Under the pieces are notes generated by a model that was not told the origin of the DNA, made no database searches, and worked only from the letters and a program-made list of their open reading frames with translations. The position numbers and the translations under genes were made by a program. DNA of 48,146 nt from JBCDCE01 sp039182515 (GTDB lineage: Bacteria; Pseudomonadota; Alphaproteobacteria; Rhodobacterales; Rhodobacteraceae), in NCBI GenBank assembly GCA_039182515.1, contig JBCDCE010000030.1:1-48146 (forward strand), written 5' to 3'. Of the stretch, positions 8,172 through 16,291 are shown piece after piece. Each line of letters begins with the position of its first letter. Position 1 is the first letter of the stretch.

Positions 8172-9632
8172 TCACATTTTTGCGATTGTTCTCTCAATGC
8201 GACCAAGGCCCTCAGGTATTTGAGCCGCTGGAATTGAAGAATACGCCAATCTATAGAAGTTCTTTGGTGGCGATGGATTGCTAAAGAAAGGCGCGCCTGG
8301 CTCAATAAGTACTTTCTCCGGCTGAAGGTGCCGAGCCAGGTCGACCGTATCAATGTGCGCAGGGGCCTGCATCCAAACGCTAGAGCCCCCAAAGCGCCCT
8401 CTACCCGCAATTTTGAGCGAGGAAGCTGCGATGGTATCATCCAAAGCGACGCGTCTTTGGCGGAAGGCGGTGGCAATGCGCCGGTTCATAGCATCGAAAT
8501 GCCCGAGGCTCAGAAAGTAAGCCACCGTGCGCTGCAAGAGCCCGGGTGGGTGGCGCAGCACGGCAGAGCGCAAGCGGCGCGCCTCTGCGATGAAATCAGG
8601 CGCACCCACAAGATAGCCAAGCCGAATGCCCGGAAAGAGCGATTTCGAAAAGGAGCCGACATAGATCACGCGCCCGGTGGTATCGAGCGATTTCAACGCG
8701 GGGCTGGGTGGTTTGAGAAAAGACATCTCAAACTCGTAGTCGTCCTCAACGATTAAGAAATCTTCATCGCCCGCGGCCTTCAACAAGGCTTTGCGCCGCT
8801 CAAGCGGCATCGTTCTTGTGGTTGGGCATTGGTGGCTGGGTGTCGTGAACACCACATCCGTATCGGGCGGCAAAGCATGGGGAGGCAAACCATCGCTGTC
8901 CACATTGATTGCAGAGACATGACACCGCGTGCCTGCGAGCAGATCGCGCAATGCTGGATAACAGGGGTTTTCAATGGCGGCCCGTCTGCGCTGGGTCAAA
9001 AGCAGCTGTGCCGCAAGCCAAAGCGCGTTTTGTGCGCCAAGCGTGATCAAGATCTCGTCCGGTCCCGCCTGAATGCCGCGCCGGGGCAGGGTGTGATCCG
9101 CGATAAATTGAACAAGACGCGCATCATCTTGGTCAAATTGGTCGGCGCTGATATCCTCAAAGTCCTTTGCTCCAAGCGCGCGGATCGCGCACAGCCGCCA
9201 GCTCGCGCGATCAAAAAGGGACTCATCTGCCTGGCCATAGATGAAAGGGTAATCGTAAGACCGCCAATCGCTCGGTTTGGAAAGCTGTACGCTTTCAGAG
9301 GTGCGCGTTGTCAGCTTGCGCCCCCAGTCGAAGTCTTCCGAGCGGGTCGCATTGGGTTGAAAACGCGGGGAGACTGGCGCGTTTTCGGAAATGTAATAGC
9401 CTGAGCGGTCGCGGGTTGTGATGTAGTCGTCTGCCAAAAGCTCTGTATAGGCGAGCGTGACTGTGATGCGGCTAATGCCCAGGTGTTTGGCCAAGCCGCG
9501 CGACGAAGGCAATTTTACGCCCGGCTGAAAGCGACCAGACAACACTCCGCGTGCCACTGTCTCACGGATCTGGAGCTGTTTCGTGCCTTCAGCGGCCGGA
9601 TCCAGAAAGAAGGCCTCAGGTGGAATAGACAT
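8172..9632 (-). CDS. tauR: TauR, MocR/GntR-type taurine-responsive activator
   Basis: This MocR-family regulator of 486 residues has an N-terminal GntR winged helix (residues about 15-85, including LPSSRGLAKHLGISRITV) fused to a fold-type-I aminotransferase-like domain. The PLP lysine is in GSFSKSLFPGIRLGY near residue 328, and the pyridine-contacting Asp is in VEDDYEFEM. In Rhodobacter capsulatus TauR activates tpa and tauABC with taurine. It lies between tpa and xsc, all on one strand. A PLP-taurine adduct as effector is inference from the family. No signal of autoregulation was identified beyond a 12-bp match with the tpa-tauA region. Confidence 0.9.
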   Translation of the reverse strand: MSIPPEAFFLDPAAEGTKQLQIRETVARGVLSGRFQPGVKLPSSRGLAKHLGISRITVTLAYTELLADDYITTRDRSGYYISENAPVSPRFQPNATRSEDFDWGRKLTTRTSESVQLSKPSDWRSYDYPFIYGQADESLFDRASWRLCAIRALGAKDFEDISADQFDQDDARLVQFIADHTLPRRGIQAGPDEILITLGAQNALWLAAQLLLTQRRRAAIENPCYPALRDLLAGTRCHVSAINVDSDGLPPHALPPDTDVVFTTPSHQCPTTRTMPLERRKALLKAAGDEDFLIVEDDYEFEMSFLKPPSPALKSLDTTGRVIYVGSFSKSLFPGIRLGYLVGAPDFIAEARRLRSAVLRHPPGLLQRTVAYFLSLGHFDAMNRRIATAFRQRRVALDDTIAASSLKIAGRGRFGGSSVWMQAPAHIDTVDLARHLQPEKVLIEPGAPFFSNPSPPKNFYRLAYSSIPAAQIPEGLGRIERTIAKM

Positions 9633-9694
9633 GGCAAGTGCTCAAGTGTGGCCGCGGTGTGGAATAGCTTATGGCCGTGAGAAAATTAGACGTT

Positions 9695-9706
9695 TGGCCA
9701 AGAGGG
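9695..9706 (+). repeat. 12-bp sequence shared with the tpa-tauA promoter region
   Basis: TGGCCAAGAGGG occurs here, 63-74 bp before the tauR start, and again at 11390-11401 between tpa and tauA. It could be a shared regulatory element; its role is unknown. Confidence 0.35.
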
Positions 9707-9902
9707 CTTGGGAATATTGTCGTGGAACCTGTTTGGGTTTCAAAAGCGCGATGGTGACACTTTATCTTAAATTGATCAAATGTAGCACCGCACATTTTAA
9801 AGATACCTTCACAGAATCGCCTAAGGATAAAGGGCGGTAGGGAGAGGGCCGCCGAGAGGTTAAATTAACTAAAAACCTCCCGTCGATTCCATCGAACTGG
9901 GC

Positions 9903-11294
9903 TTAGGAAAAGACGCGGGTCAGCGCCTCGTCGATACCGGCGCAAACGTGATCCAAATCGTCTTTCGTCGAGATCAAGGCTGGGCTCAGGCAAAGCGTGT
10001 TGTTGTAGCCATCAAAGCTGCGGTTTGTCGCTCCAATAACAATGCCCTGCGCCATACAATCCGCCACAACAGCCTGCACCATTTTCTCATGCACAGGCTT
10101 ACGGCTTTCACGGCTTTCCACCAACTCAGCTCCAACAAACAAGCCCTTACCACGAACCTGACCGATGCAGGCGTGTTTGTCTTCAAGCTCGCCAAGTTTG
10201 TCCATCAGATAAGCGCCCATGTCTTGCGTGTTTTGAAGCAGATTCTCTTCTTCGATGATCGCCATGTTTTCGAGCGCAGCCGCTGGTCCGGCCGTGCATC
10301 CGCCAAAGGTTGAGATGTCCCGGAAATAGTTCATTGGATCGGAGGCATCGTCTTTGAACATATCAAAAACTTTTTCGGTTGTGACAGTGCAGGAGATCGC
10401 CGCGTAGCCAGAGGCCACCCCTTTCGCCATGGTCACAATGTCGGGCTGGATCCCATAGTGCTGATAGCCAAACCATGTGCCCGTGCGCCCAATGCCGCAA
10501 ACCACTTCGTCAATGATCAAAAGCACATCGTATTTGTCGCAAATCTCGCGCACGCGCTGCCAATACCCTTCTGGCGGTACAATCACACCGCCCCCTGCAG
10601 TGATTGGCTCGAGGATCAAACCCCCAACGGTCTCAGGGCCTTCGCGCAAAATCACCTCTTCGATGGCATTCGCAGCCTCTTCGCCATAGCTGGCCTGGCC
10701 CGGGATATTTTGCTCATGTGCCCGGTACTCAAGGCAGTGAGGCACAGCCACAAAACCTGGAGGGAATGGCCCGTATTGCGCATTGCGCTGATGGTGCCCA
10801 CCAGAGGCCATCGCAGCAATTGTCGTGCCATGGTAATCGCGCTCGCGGTAAAGGATCTTATACTTTTCGCCATTGTAGCGCTTGTGCGCGATCTGACGGA
10901 CCATTTTGTAGGCCTTTTCATTGGCCTCAGATCCAGAGTTCGAATAATACACGCGGCTCATGCCTGGCATCTTGGAGATGAGCTTTTCTGCAAAAAGCGC
11001 GCCTGGGATCGAGCCAGCAGCGCCGGCGAAGTAGTTCATCTTAACAAGCTGGTCGCGGACAGCATTTGCGATGCGCTCACGCCCGTAGCCTACGTTAACA
11101 GTCCAAACACCGCCTGAGACGGCATCAATATGCTCTTTGCCGTTTTGATCCCACACCTTAACACCGCGTCCTTCGACGATGATGCGTGGAGCGCCCGTCT
11201 CAAAAGGCTTGTGCTGAATCAGGTGGTGCCAAACATGGGCACGGTCCGCATCAACAATTGCGGTCATATCATTCACGGCTGTTGGGGCGTTCAT
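9903..11294 (-). CDS. tpa: Taurine:pyruvate aminotransferase (Tpa)
   Basis: Tpa is a class III PLP aminotransferase that transfers the amino group of taurine to pyruvate, giving sulfoacetaldehyde and L-alanine. The protein has 463 residues. Visible motifs are YYSNSGSEANEKAYKM, RDYHGTTIAAMASGG, the Asp of LLIIDEVVCGIGRTG and the PLP lysine in TMAKGVASGYA near residue 288. I placed the start at ATG 11294 (MNAPTAVNDM) because AGGAGG lies 5 nt upstream; an open frame continues 47 codons further but looks noncoding and covers the promoter. It is divergent from tauABC and feeds Xsc. Another omega-amino acid substrate is possible by family; the neighbours argue for taurine. Confidence 0.94.
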   Translation of the reverse strand: MNAPTAVNDMTAIVDADRAHVWHHLIQHKPFETGAPRIIVEGRGVKVWDQNGKEHIDAVSGGVWTVNVGYGRERIANAVRDQLVKMNYFAGAAGSIPGALFAEKLISKMPGMSRVYYSNSGSEANEKAYKMVRQIAHKRYNGEKYKILYRERDYHGTTIAAMASGGHHQRNAQYGPFPPGFVAVPHCLEYRAHEQNIPGQASYGEEAANAIEEVILREGPETVGGLILEPITAGGGVIVPPEGYWQRVREICDKYDVLLIIDEVVCGIGRTGTWFGYQHYGIQPDIVTMAKGVASGYAAISCTVTTEKVFDMFKDDASDPMNYFRDISTFGGCTAGPAAALENMAIIEEENLLQNTQDMGAYLMDKLGELEDKHACIGQVRGKGLFVGAELVESRESRKPVHEKMVQAVVADCMAQGIVIGATNRSFDGYNNTLCLSPALISTKDDLDHVCAGIDEALTRVFS

Positions 11295-11385
11295 CGCGGC
11301 CTCCTGGTTTGGTGTTTGTAGATGTGGGTTTTTGCCCAAAACTGCGAATCCAGCCTCGGGTTTTTTCACTTTGCGCATTTTTTGG

Positions 11386-11415
11386 GAACTGGCCAAGAGG
11401 GAATAGGGCCAGTTC
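11386..11415. promoter_or_regulatory. 9-bp inverted repeat GAACTGGCC/GGCCAGTTC
   Basis: GAACTGGCC at 11386-11394 and GGCCAGTTC at 11407-11415 are separated by 12 bp, about 92-121 bp upstream of tpa. The right arm overlaps a CTGGCCCTAT element (minus strand 11412-11403) like the xsc repeats. Confidence 0.5.
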
Positions 11416-11435
11416 AATTTTTGAAATAAGACCAA
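11403..11435 (-). promoter_or_regulatory. Candidate TauR direct repeats before tpa
   Basis: On the minus strand TTGGTCTTAT (11435-11426) and CTGGCCCTAT (11412-11403) stand in the same direction, starts 23 bp apart. They resemble the pair before xsc. The spacing is one base off the xsc pair and the upstream half is weaker, so confidence is moderate. Confidence 0.45.
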
Positions 11436-11450
11436 AGGGCGGACCGCCCT
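11436..11450. promoter_or_regulatory. Perfect 7-bp-arm palindrome in tpa-tauA region
   Basis: AGGGCGG-A-CCGCCCT, followed on the plus strand by GTGTTTTTGA. It could fold as a short terminator on the plus strand, but no plus-strand gene ends before it. An operator is as likely. Confidence 0.35.
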
Positions 11451-11537
11451 GTGTTTTTGAGAGGGGGTCGTAGGCCTAAATATATGATAAATAAAACTTT
11501 TAGATCCGTCGTTCGGAAAAACTAAATCGCGAATTTA

Positions 11538-11556
11538 AGACTCACGAATTGAGTCT
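11538..11556. promoter_or_regulatory. Inverted repeat AGACTCA-N5-TGAGTCT
   Basis: AGACTCA at 11538-11544 and TGAGTCT at 11550-11556 lie about 135-153 bp before tauA. The symmetry suggests a protein site. No regulator can be named. Confidence 0.35.
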
Positions 11557-11690
11557 AATGCTTGCAATCGTGCGCGGTTGCGGTTTTTCTCACCGCAGCC
11601 TCAATCGCAGACGCGACGCTGCCTGCGTCGCTCCAAGAGGTATCTGGGCCCAAGCGTTTGGGCACTCGGACAAAACAGGGAGAAATATAC

Positions 11691-12698
11691 ATGAAACTTA
11701 CCAAAACACTGATGGGCGCTGTCGCCTCCGTTGCGCTGTTGTCAGGCGCACAAACAGCGGTTGCTGGCGGTCATGGTGGCGAAATCACAGTTGCTTACTT
11801 CTTGGAATGGCCAATGCCTTTCCAGTTCGCAAAAGTGAACGGCATGTATGAAGAAGCTTTGGGAACCAAAATCAACTGGGTGAGCTTTGACACAGGCACC
11901 GCGATGAGCGCTGCTATGGCATCAGGCGACGTACAAATCTCCGTCAGCCAAGGTGTTCCACCTTTCGTTGTTGCGGCCTCCGCTGGCCAAGACATCCAAA
12001 TTGTCGACGTGGCTGTAAGCTACTCTGAAAACGACAACTGCGTTGTGGCCTCCGCGCTCGAAATCGACGCAGGGTCTGCAGGTGAACTGGCCGGCAAAAA
12101 AGTTGCTGTTCCACTCGGCACAGCGGCCCACTATGGCTTCTTGAGCCAAATGAGCCACTTCGGCGTTGACATCGCGTCGATGGAAATCGTGGACATGGCG
12201 CCAGCTGAAAGTGCCGCGGCACTCGCTCAAGGCTCGCTCGACATGGCCTGCGGTTGGGGTGGTGCGCTGCGCCGCATGAAGGAGCACGGCAACGTTCTTC
12301 TCACAGGTGCTGAGAAAGAAGAGCTGGGCATCCTCGTGTTCGACGTAACCACAGCGCCCGCTGACTTCATTGCCGAAGAAAGCGACATGCTCGCCAAATT
12401 CCTCAGCGTAACGGCAGCTGCCAACGCAATGTGGAACACAGGCGGCGCAAGCTTCATGGTTGAAACCATCGCTAAAGACGCGGGTATGTCCGTTGAAGAC
12501 ACAGCCGCAACAATGGCGACCTTCAGCTTCCCAAGCGTGAACTCACAGCTGAGCGGTAAATGGCTCGGTGGCGCAGCTCAAAACTTCATGGGCGGCGTGG
12601 CCAACGTCTTCGTTGAAGCAGAGTCCATCCCATCCGCGCTTGATAGCTACGAAGCGACCGTCAACACAGGTCCTTTGATGGCTGTCGGCGGCATGTAA
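11691..12698 (+). CDS. tauA: TauA, periplasmic taurine-binding protein
   Basis: This is the substrate-binding component of a taurine ABC importer, 335 residues. The Sec signal peptide (MKLTKTLMGAVASVALLSGA, cleavage near AVA-GG at about residue 25) directs it to the periplasm. The SsuA/TauA-type domain starts at EITVAYFLEWPMPFQFAK. Start: ATG 11691 has GGGAG 8 nt upstream; an open frame beginning at 11562 lacks a signal and was rejected. It precedes tauB and tauC but is separated from them by a strong hairpin terminator, which would let the binding protein be made in excess. Specificity for taurine is inferred from the adjoining tpa. Confidence 0.92.
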   Translation: MKLTKTLMGAVASVALLSGAQTAVAGGHGGEITVAYFLEWPMPFQFAKVNGMYEEALGTKINWVSFDTGTAMSAAMASGDVQISVSQGVPPFVVAASAGQDIQIVDVAVSYSENDNCVVASALEIDAGSAGELAGKKVAVPLGTAAHYGFLSQMSHFGVDIASMEIVDMAPAESAAALAQGSLDMACGWGGALRRMKEHGNVLLTGAEKEELGILVFDVTTAPADFIAEESDMLAKFLSVTAAANAMWNTGGASFMVETIAKDAGMSVEDTAATMATFSFPSVNSQLSGKWLGGAAQNFMGGVANVFVEAESIPSALDSYEATVNTGPLMAVGGM

Positions 12699-12712
12699 GC
12701 CACACAAATGCG

Positions 12713-12747
12713 CGGCCCTTCCCATCTGGGAGGGGCCGTATTTTTTT
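12713..12747 (+). terminator. Strong intrinsic terminator/attenuator between tauA and tauB
   Basis: CGGCCCTTCCC and GGGAGGGGCCG (one G-T pair) form an 11-bp stem with an ATCT loop, followed by TA and seven T. It begins 14 nt after the tauA stop. tauB has no obvious separate promoter, so partial read-through is likely. Confidence 0.85.
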
Positions 12748-12776
12748 ACCCAATAACTCACTGGGAAGGGTCTGCG

Positions 12777-13574
12777 ATGTCGGGTTTGGAAATCGACAAT
12801 ATCTCTATGCGGTTCGATCTGCCCAACGGCTCTTCGGTTCAGGCCCTTAAGGACGTGAGCCTAGATCTGGCCGCTGGCGATCTTTTGAGCGTCCTGGGGC
12901 CATCTGGCTGCGGGAAAACGACACTTCTCAACATCGTGGCAGGCTTTCTTGCCCCCACCGAAGGTGAGATCAGGCTGAACACGCAGGTGGTCAAAGGTCC
13001 GGATGCCGAACGCGGCATGGTCTTTCAGCAAGGCGCGCTTTTTGAATGGATGAGCGTGCGCGACAACGTGGGCTTTGGGCCACGTATGAAGAATATGCCC
13101 AAACCAGAAATGCGCGAGACGGTGGATCACCTTCTCAATGTGGTGGGCCTGCAAGATTTTAAAGAAAAGGCTGTCTACGAGCTCTCGGGCGGGATGCAGC
13201 AGCGTGTGGCTTTGGCCCGCTGCTTGGCCAATGATCCGGATGTGATCTTGATGGATGAACCTTTGGGCGCGCTCGACGCGCTGACCCGCGAAAAGATGCA
13301 AGGGCTTGTGCTCAAGCTTTGGAAAGAAACCGGCAAGACGATTATTCTGATCACGCACTCAGTGGAAGAGGCCCTGCTCTTGGGTGAGCGCCTTTTGGTC
13401 ATGGCTCCGCGTCCTGGCCGGATCCACAAGGAATACCGGTTGCCCTTTGCAGAAATGGGTGTTGGCGCAGACCTCCGCGAGGTCAAAAAGCACCCCGATT
13501 ACGGGACGACTCGCGAGGAAATCCTCTCGATGATCTGGAACATGGAAGAAGAAATTATGGGACGGGCGGACTGA
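12777..13574 (+). CDS. tauB: TauB, taurine ABC transporter ATPase
   Basis: This is the cytoplasmic ATPase of the taurine importer, 265 residues. It has Walker A GPSGCGKTT (41-49), Q-loop at VFQQGALFEW, signature LSGGMQQR, Walker B VILMDEPLGALD and the switch His in LITHSVEEA. These are the SsuB/TauB/NrtD subtype features. The ATG at 12777 has GGGAAGGG 6 nt before it; the frame is open back to 12708, but that part runs through the tauA terminator. It ends 4 nt before tauC. Confidence 0.93.
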   Translation: MSGLEIDNISMRFDLPNGSSVQALKDVSLDLAAGDLLSVLGPSGCGKTTLLNIVAGFLAPTEGEIRLNTQVVKGPDAERGMVFQQGALFEWMSVRDNVGFGPRMKNMPKPEMRETVDHLLNVVGLQDFKEKAVYELSGGMQQRVALARCLANDPDVILMDEPLGALDALTREKMQGLVLKLWKETGKTIILITHSVEEALLLGERLLVMAPRPGRIHKEYRLPFAEMGVGADLREVKKHPDYGTTREEILSMIWNMEEEIMGRAD

Positions 13575-13578
13575 TATC

Positions 13579-14910
13579 ATGATTTTTGTCGACCTTTGGA
13601 ACGAACTCGTTGGCGTCTCAGCTCTGGTGCTGCGCTCTCTTCCCGTGATTGCAGCCTATGTGGCGGTGATCCTGGCTTTCTTTTTCATCTGGACATTTGT
13701 CAAAAAGCTGCTGACTCCGAAATCAGACTACGGCTCGCTCAAAACAGTGACCTTCGGAGACGAAAGCTCTGTCAGCTCAAACACAGCGGCCTCAATTGTC
13801 TCTGTCTTGTTGATCTTTTTGGCTTGGGGCGCCTTTACAGGCTCAAAGCTTCTGCCCGGCTTTTTGCACATGCCGGGTCCGTTTATTGGCGAAGGCAGCT
13901 TCACCTATACGCTCGAAGACGCTTCAGGTGCCACAGATGACGCCACCGTTTTCGTGACAGTGCACGGCGCAGGCGAGCAGGTTTCGGCCCCTGAAATCGA
14001 GCCAGGCGCTGGTTTGGCCAAAGACGATACACTGGTGATCCAAGCTTACCGCTCTAAGCTTTTGCTCTGGGACAAGAATGACGAGACCAATCGCAAAGAG
14101 GGTGCCAAGATCATCGCTGTGGATGGTAAGCCCATTGACCGTAACACAGATGTGGAAACGGCCATCGGCCGCGTGGCTTTGACTGATAAAGGCACCCTTA
14201 ACGTGGCGCCTAAGAAGGGCATTCAGATGGAGAGCATTTGGTTGCCTGCGCCCGAGAGCGTGTGGAACCGTCTGATCTCCATCTCAAAAGACGGCTATCA
14301 AAACGTCACGCTCGCAGAGCACCTGGGCTATTCGCTTTTCCGCGTGATCGTCGGCTTCTTCCTCGGCGCGCTTGTGGGCATTCCCATGGGCTACGCGATG
14401 GGCCTGAGCGATTGGTTCCGAGGATGGTTTGACCCCATTGTGGAGTTTATGCGCCCGGTGCCGCCTTTGGCCCTCATTCCGCTGGTGATCATCTGGGCCG
14501 GGATTGGCGAAGAAGGCAAAATCATCCTCATCTTCTTGGCGGCTTTGTGGATCATGGCGATAGCCGCGCGATCTGGCGTTTCTGGCGTGAAGATCTCGAA
14601 GGTGCATGCGGCTTACTCACTTGGGGCGTCCAAAACGCAGATTTTGCGCCACGTCATCATTCCCAACTCCTTGCCGGAGATCTTCACCGGCGCGCGGGTT
14701 GCGATGGGCGTTTGCTGGGGCACGGTTGTGGCCGCGGAACTTGTGGCGGCGGAAAAAGGCATCGGTAAAATGATCGTTGCCGCCTCCAAATTCCAAGACA
14801 CCGATATCGTGCTCATGGGTATCATCCTGATCGGCATCATCGGCTTTGGGATCGACATCCTGATGCGCGCGGTGGAACGCGTTCTCGTGCCTTGGAAAGG
14901 TAAAGGCTAA
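13579..14910 (+). CDS. tauC: TauC, taurine ABC permease with a large inserted domain
   Basis: This is the membrane permease of the taurine importer. At 443 residues it is well over 150 longer than E. coli TauC. Residues from about 222 (LPAPESVWNRL) to the end match the usual TauC/SsuC permease, including the EAA-like loop AAYSLGASKTQILRHVIIPN at 344-363. Extra at the N-terminus are one hydrophobic segment (about 18-40), then the usual first one (about 71-90). Between that and the permease core is an inserted stretch of about 120 residues, probably periplasmic. In it GSFTYTLEDASGATDDATVF (107-126) looks like the last strands of a cadherin/VCBS-type sandwich. The part around IIAVDGKPIDRN (178-189) resembles a PDZ strand. 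The function of the insert is unknown. Confidence 0.88.
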   Translation: MIFVDLWNELVGVSALVLRSLPVIAAYVAVILAFFFIWTFVKKLLTPKSDYGSLKTVTFGDESSVSSNTAASIVSVLLIFLAWGAFTGSKLLPGFLHMPGPFIGEGSFTYTLEDASGATDDATVFVTVHGAGEQVSAPEIEPGAGLAKDDTLVIQAYRSKLLLWDKNDETNRKEGAKIIAVDGKPIDRNTDVETAIGRVALTDKGTLNVAPKKGIQMESIWLPAPESVWNRLISISKDGYQNVTLAEHLGYSLFRVIVGFFLGALVGIPMGYAMGLSDWFRGWFDPIVEFMRPVPPLALIPLVIIWAGIGEEGKIILIFLAALWIMAIAARSGVSGVKISKVHAAYSLGASKTQILRHVIIPNSLPEIFTGARVAMGVCWGTVVAAELVAAEKGIGKMIVAASKFQDTDIVLMGIILIGIIGFGIDILMRAVERVLVPWKGKG

Positions 14911-14955
14911 GCGCTTAAGAGCTATCGCGAAAAACAAGGGCGCAGCCTGCCGAGC

Positions 14956-14985
14956 ATCGCTGGGCCGCCCCACCGGCGCAGCGAT
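14956..14985. terminator. Hairpin between convergent tauC and kynU
   Basis: ATCGCTG (14956-14962) pairs with CAGCGAT (14979-14985), with a further short GC stem inside. TTTGG follows on the plus strand. It is a plausible terminator for tauC, though the T-run is short. Confidence 0.45.
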
Positions 14986-15054
14986 TTGGCTGGTACCTGC
15001 GCGGCTTTCAGAGTTTTAGGTAACTTTCGAACGCACTTGATAGGCTGGGTCGCG

Positions 15055-16206
15055 CTATATTTCGCGGTTCATGACGTCGGTGAGGATCTCAGTTGCACGT
15101 TCGATGTCGCTTTCATCCAGCGTCAGCGGCGTGAAACCAAAGCGCATCAGGTTCGGCGCGCGGAAATCTCCGATGACACCGCGCGCGATGAGCGCTTGCA
15201 TGGCGGCATAACCCTGCTCAAACGCAAAGGAGACTTGGCTGCCACGTGCATTGGGATCTCGGGGAGAGGCCAAGGCCAGCATCGGACAAGCGGCCTCGAC
15301 CCGTTCGACAAAGCGCGTGCTCAACGCGATTGAGGCCTCCCGCAACTGGGCCATATCAACGCCCTCCCAGATCTTTAGGGCTTCGTCCAAAATCGCGCAT
15401 TGAACGACTGAGGGGGTTCCGACGCGCATGCGTTCGGTTGACAAGGCAGGGCGGTAGGTCAAATCCATCTCGAAAGGCGCGTCGTGCCCGAGCCAGCCCG
15501 CCAGAGCTGGCCGTAGGTCTGAAATGATATCGGGCCGCACGTATATAAACGCGGGCGCACCTGGTCCCCCATTGAGGTATTTATAAGTGCACCCCACTGC
15601 AAACTCAGCCCGCGACGCTTCAATTTCAATAGGCAATGCGCCTGCGGAATGGGCGAGGTCCCAAATCACCACCGAACCGGCCGCATGGGCTTGTCGGGTG
15701 ATCAAGTCCATGTCGTGGAGCCGACCGGTTCGGTAGTCCACCTGGGTCAATAAAACAGCGGCAACATCTTCGCAGATCGCGTCTTGAACCTCTTCTGGGG
15801 CAACTGTTTTCAGAATATAGCCTTTGTCAATCAAGTCCAAGAGGCCTTGGGCCATATAGAGATCTGTTGGGAAATTGCCCGTATCGGAAAGCACGACTTT
15901 GCGCTCGGGTCGCATCTTCAACGCACTTGCAAGGGCTTGGTAAACTTTGATCGAGAGCGTGTCACCTGTGGCCACAGAGCTGAGGGGCGCGCCAATAATG
16001 GGTGCGATCTGATCACCCAGCTTTTGAGGAAGCGCCATCCATCCAGCCGTGTTCCAAGCACGAATAAGCTCTTGGCCCCATTCTTCGCGAACAACCTGTG
16101 TTGCGCGTTGAGCGGCAGATTTCGGCAATGGCCCTAGCGAATTGCCGTTCAGATAAATGAGGTCATTGGGGAGATCGAAGAGATCTTTTCGCGGAAATCT
16201 ATGCAT
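15055..16206 (-). CDS. kynU: Kynureninase
   Basis: Kynureninase is a PLP enzyme that cleaves kynurenine to anthranilate and alanine. The protein has 383 residues, slightly shorter than many family members. Landmarks: YLNGNSLGPLPKSA near the N-terminus, SDTGNFPTDLYMAQG, VIWDLAHSAGALP, and the PLP lysine in CTYKYLNGGPGAPAF at about residue 208. The C-terminal domain ends LTDVMNREI. I used ATG 16206 (MHRFPRKDLFDLP); an open frame continues to 16308 but overlaps the divergent gcdH start and lacks similarity features. The ribosome site is weak. It is divergent from gcdH, with an 85-bp shared control region, and a kynurenine-formamidase-like gene lies beyond gcdH. Confidence 0.93.
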   Translation of the reverse strand: MHRFPRKDLFDLPNDLIYLNGNSLGPLPKSAAQRATQVVREEWGQELIRAWNTAGWMALPQKLGDQIAPIIGAPLSSVATGDTLSIKVYQALASALKMRPERKVVLSDTGNFPTDLYMAQGLLDLIDKGYILKTVAPEEVQDAICEDVAAVLLTQVDYRTGRLHDMDLITRQAHAAGSVVIWDLAHSAGALPIEIEASRAEFAVGCTYKYLNGGPGAPAFIYVRPDIISDLRPALAGWLGHDAPFEMDLTYRPALSTERMRVGTPSVVQCAILDEALKIWEGVDMAQLREASIALSTRFVERVEAACPMLALASPRDPNARGSQVSFAFEQGYAAMQALIARGVIGDFRAPNLMRFGFTPLTLDESDIERATEILTDVMNREI

Positions 16207-16291
16207 GCGCGCGACGCTACGTGCCTGACAAACATTGTAAAGCCTCTCTGATGGGATAGAACCATATAAGACCCGTGATCCGGAGGCTCCG

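Larger units (their letters stand above)
11295..11690. promoter_or_regulatory. 396-bp divergent control region between tpa and tauABC
   Basis: No gene is seen. The region carries several symmetric or repeated elements listed separately: a 9-bp inverted repeat, candidate TauR direct repeats, a GGGCGGACCGCCC palindrome, an AGACTCA inverted repeat, and a small hairpin before the tauA ribosome site. The AT-rich piece at about 11476-11510 is the likeliest promoter core for tauA. Confidence 0.6.

Noticed and set aside
9850..9890. GAGGTT/AACCTC pairs after tpa as a terminator
   Set aside because: The stem is only 6 bp with a long AT-rich loop and no proper T-run.
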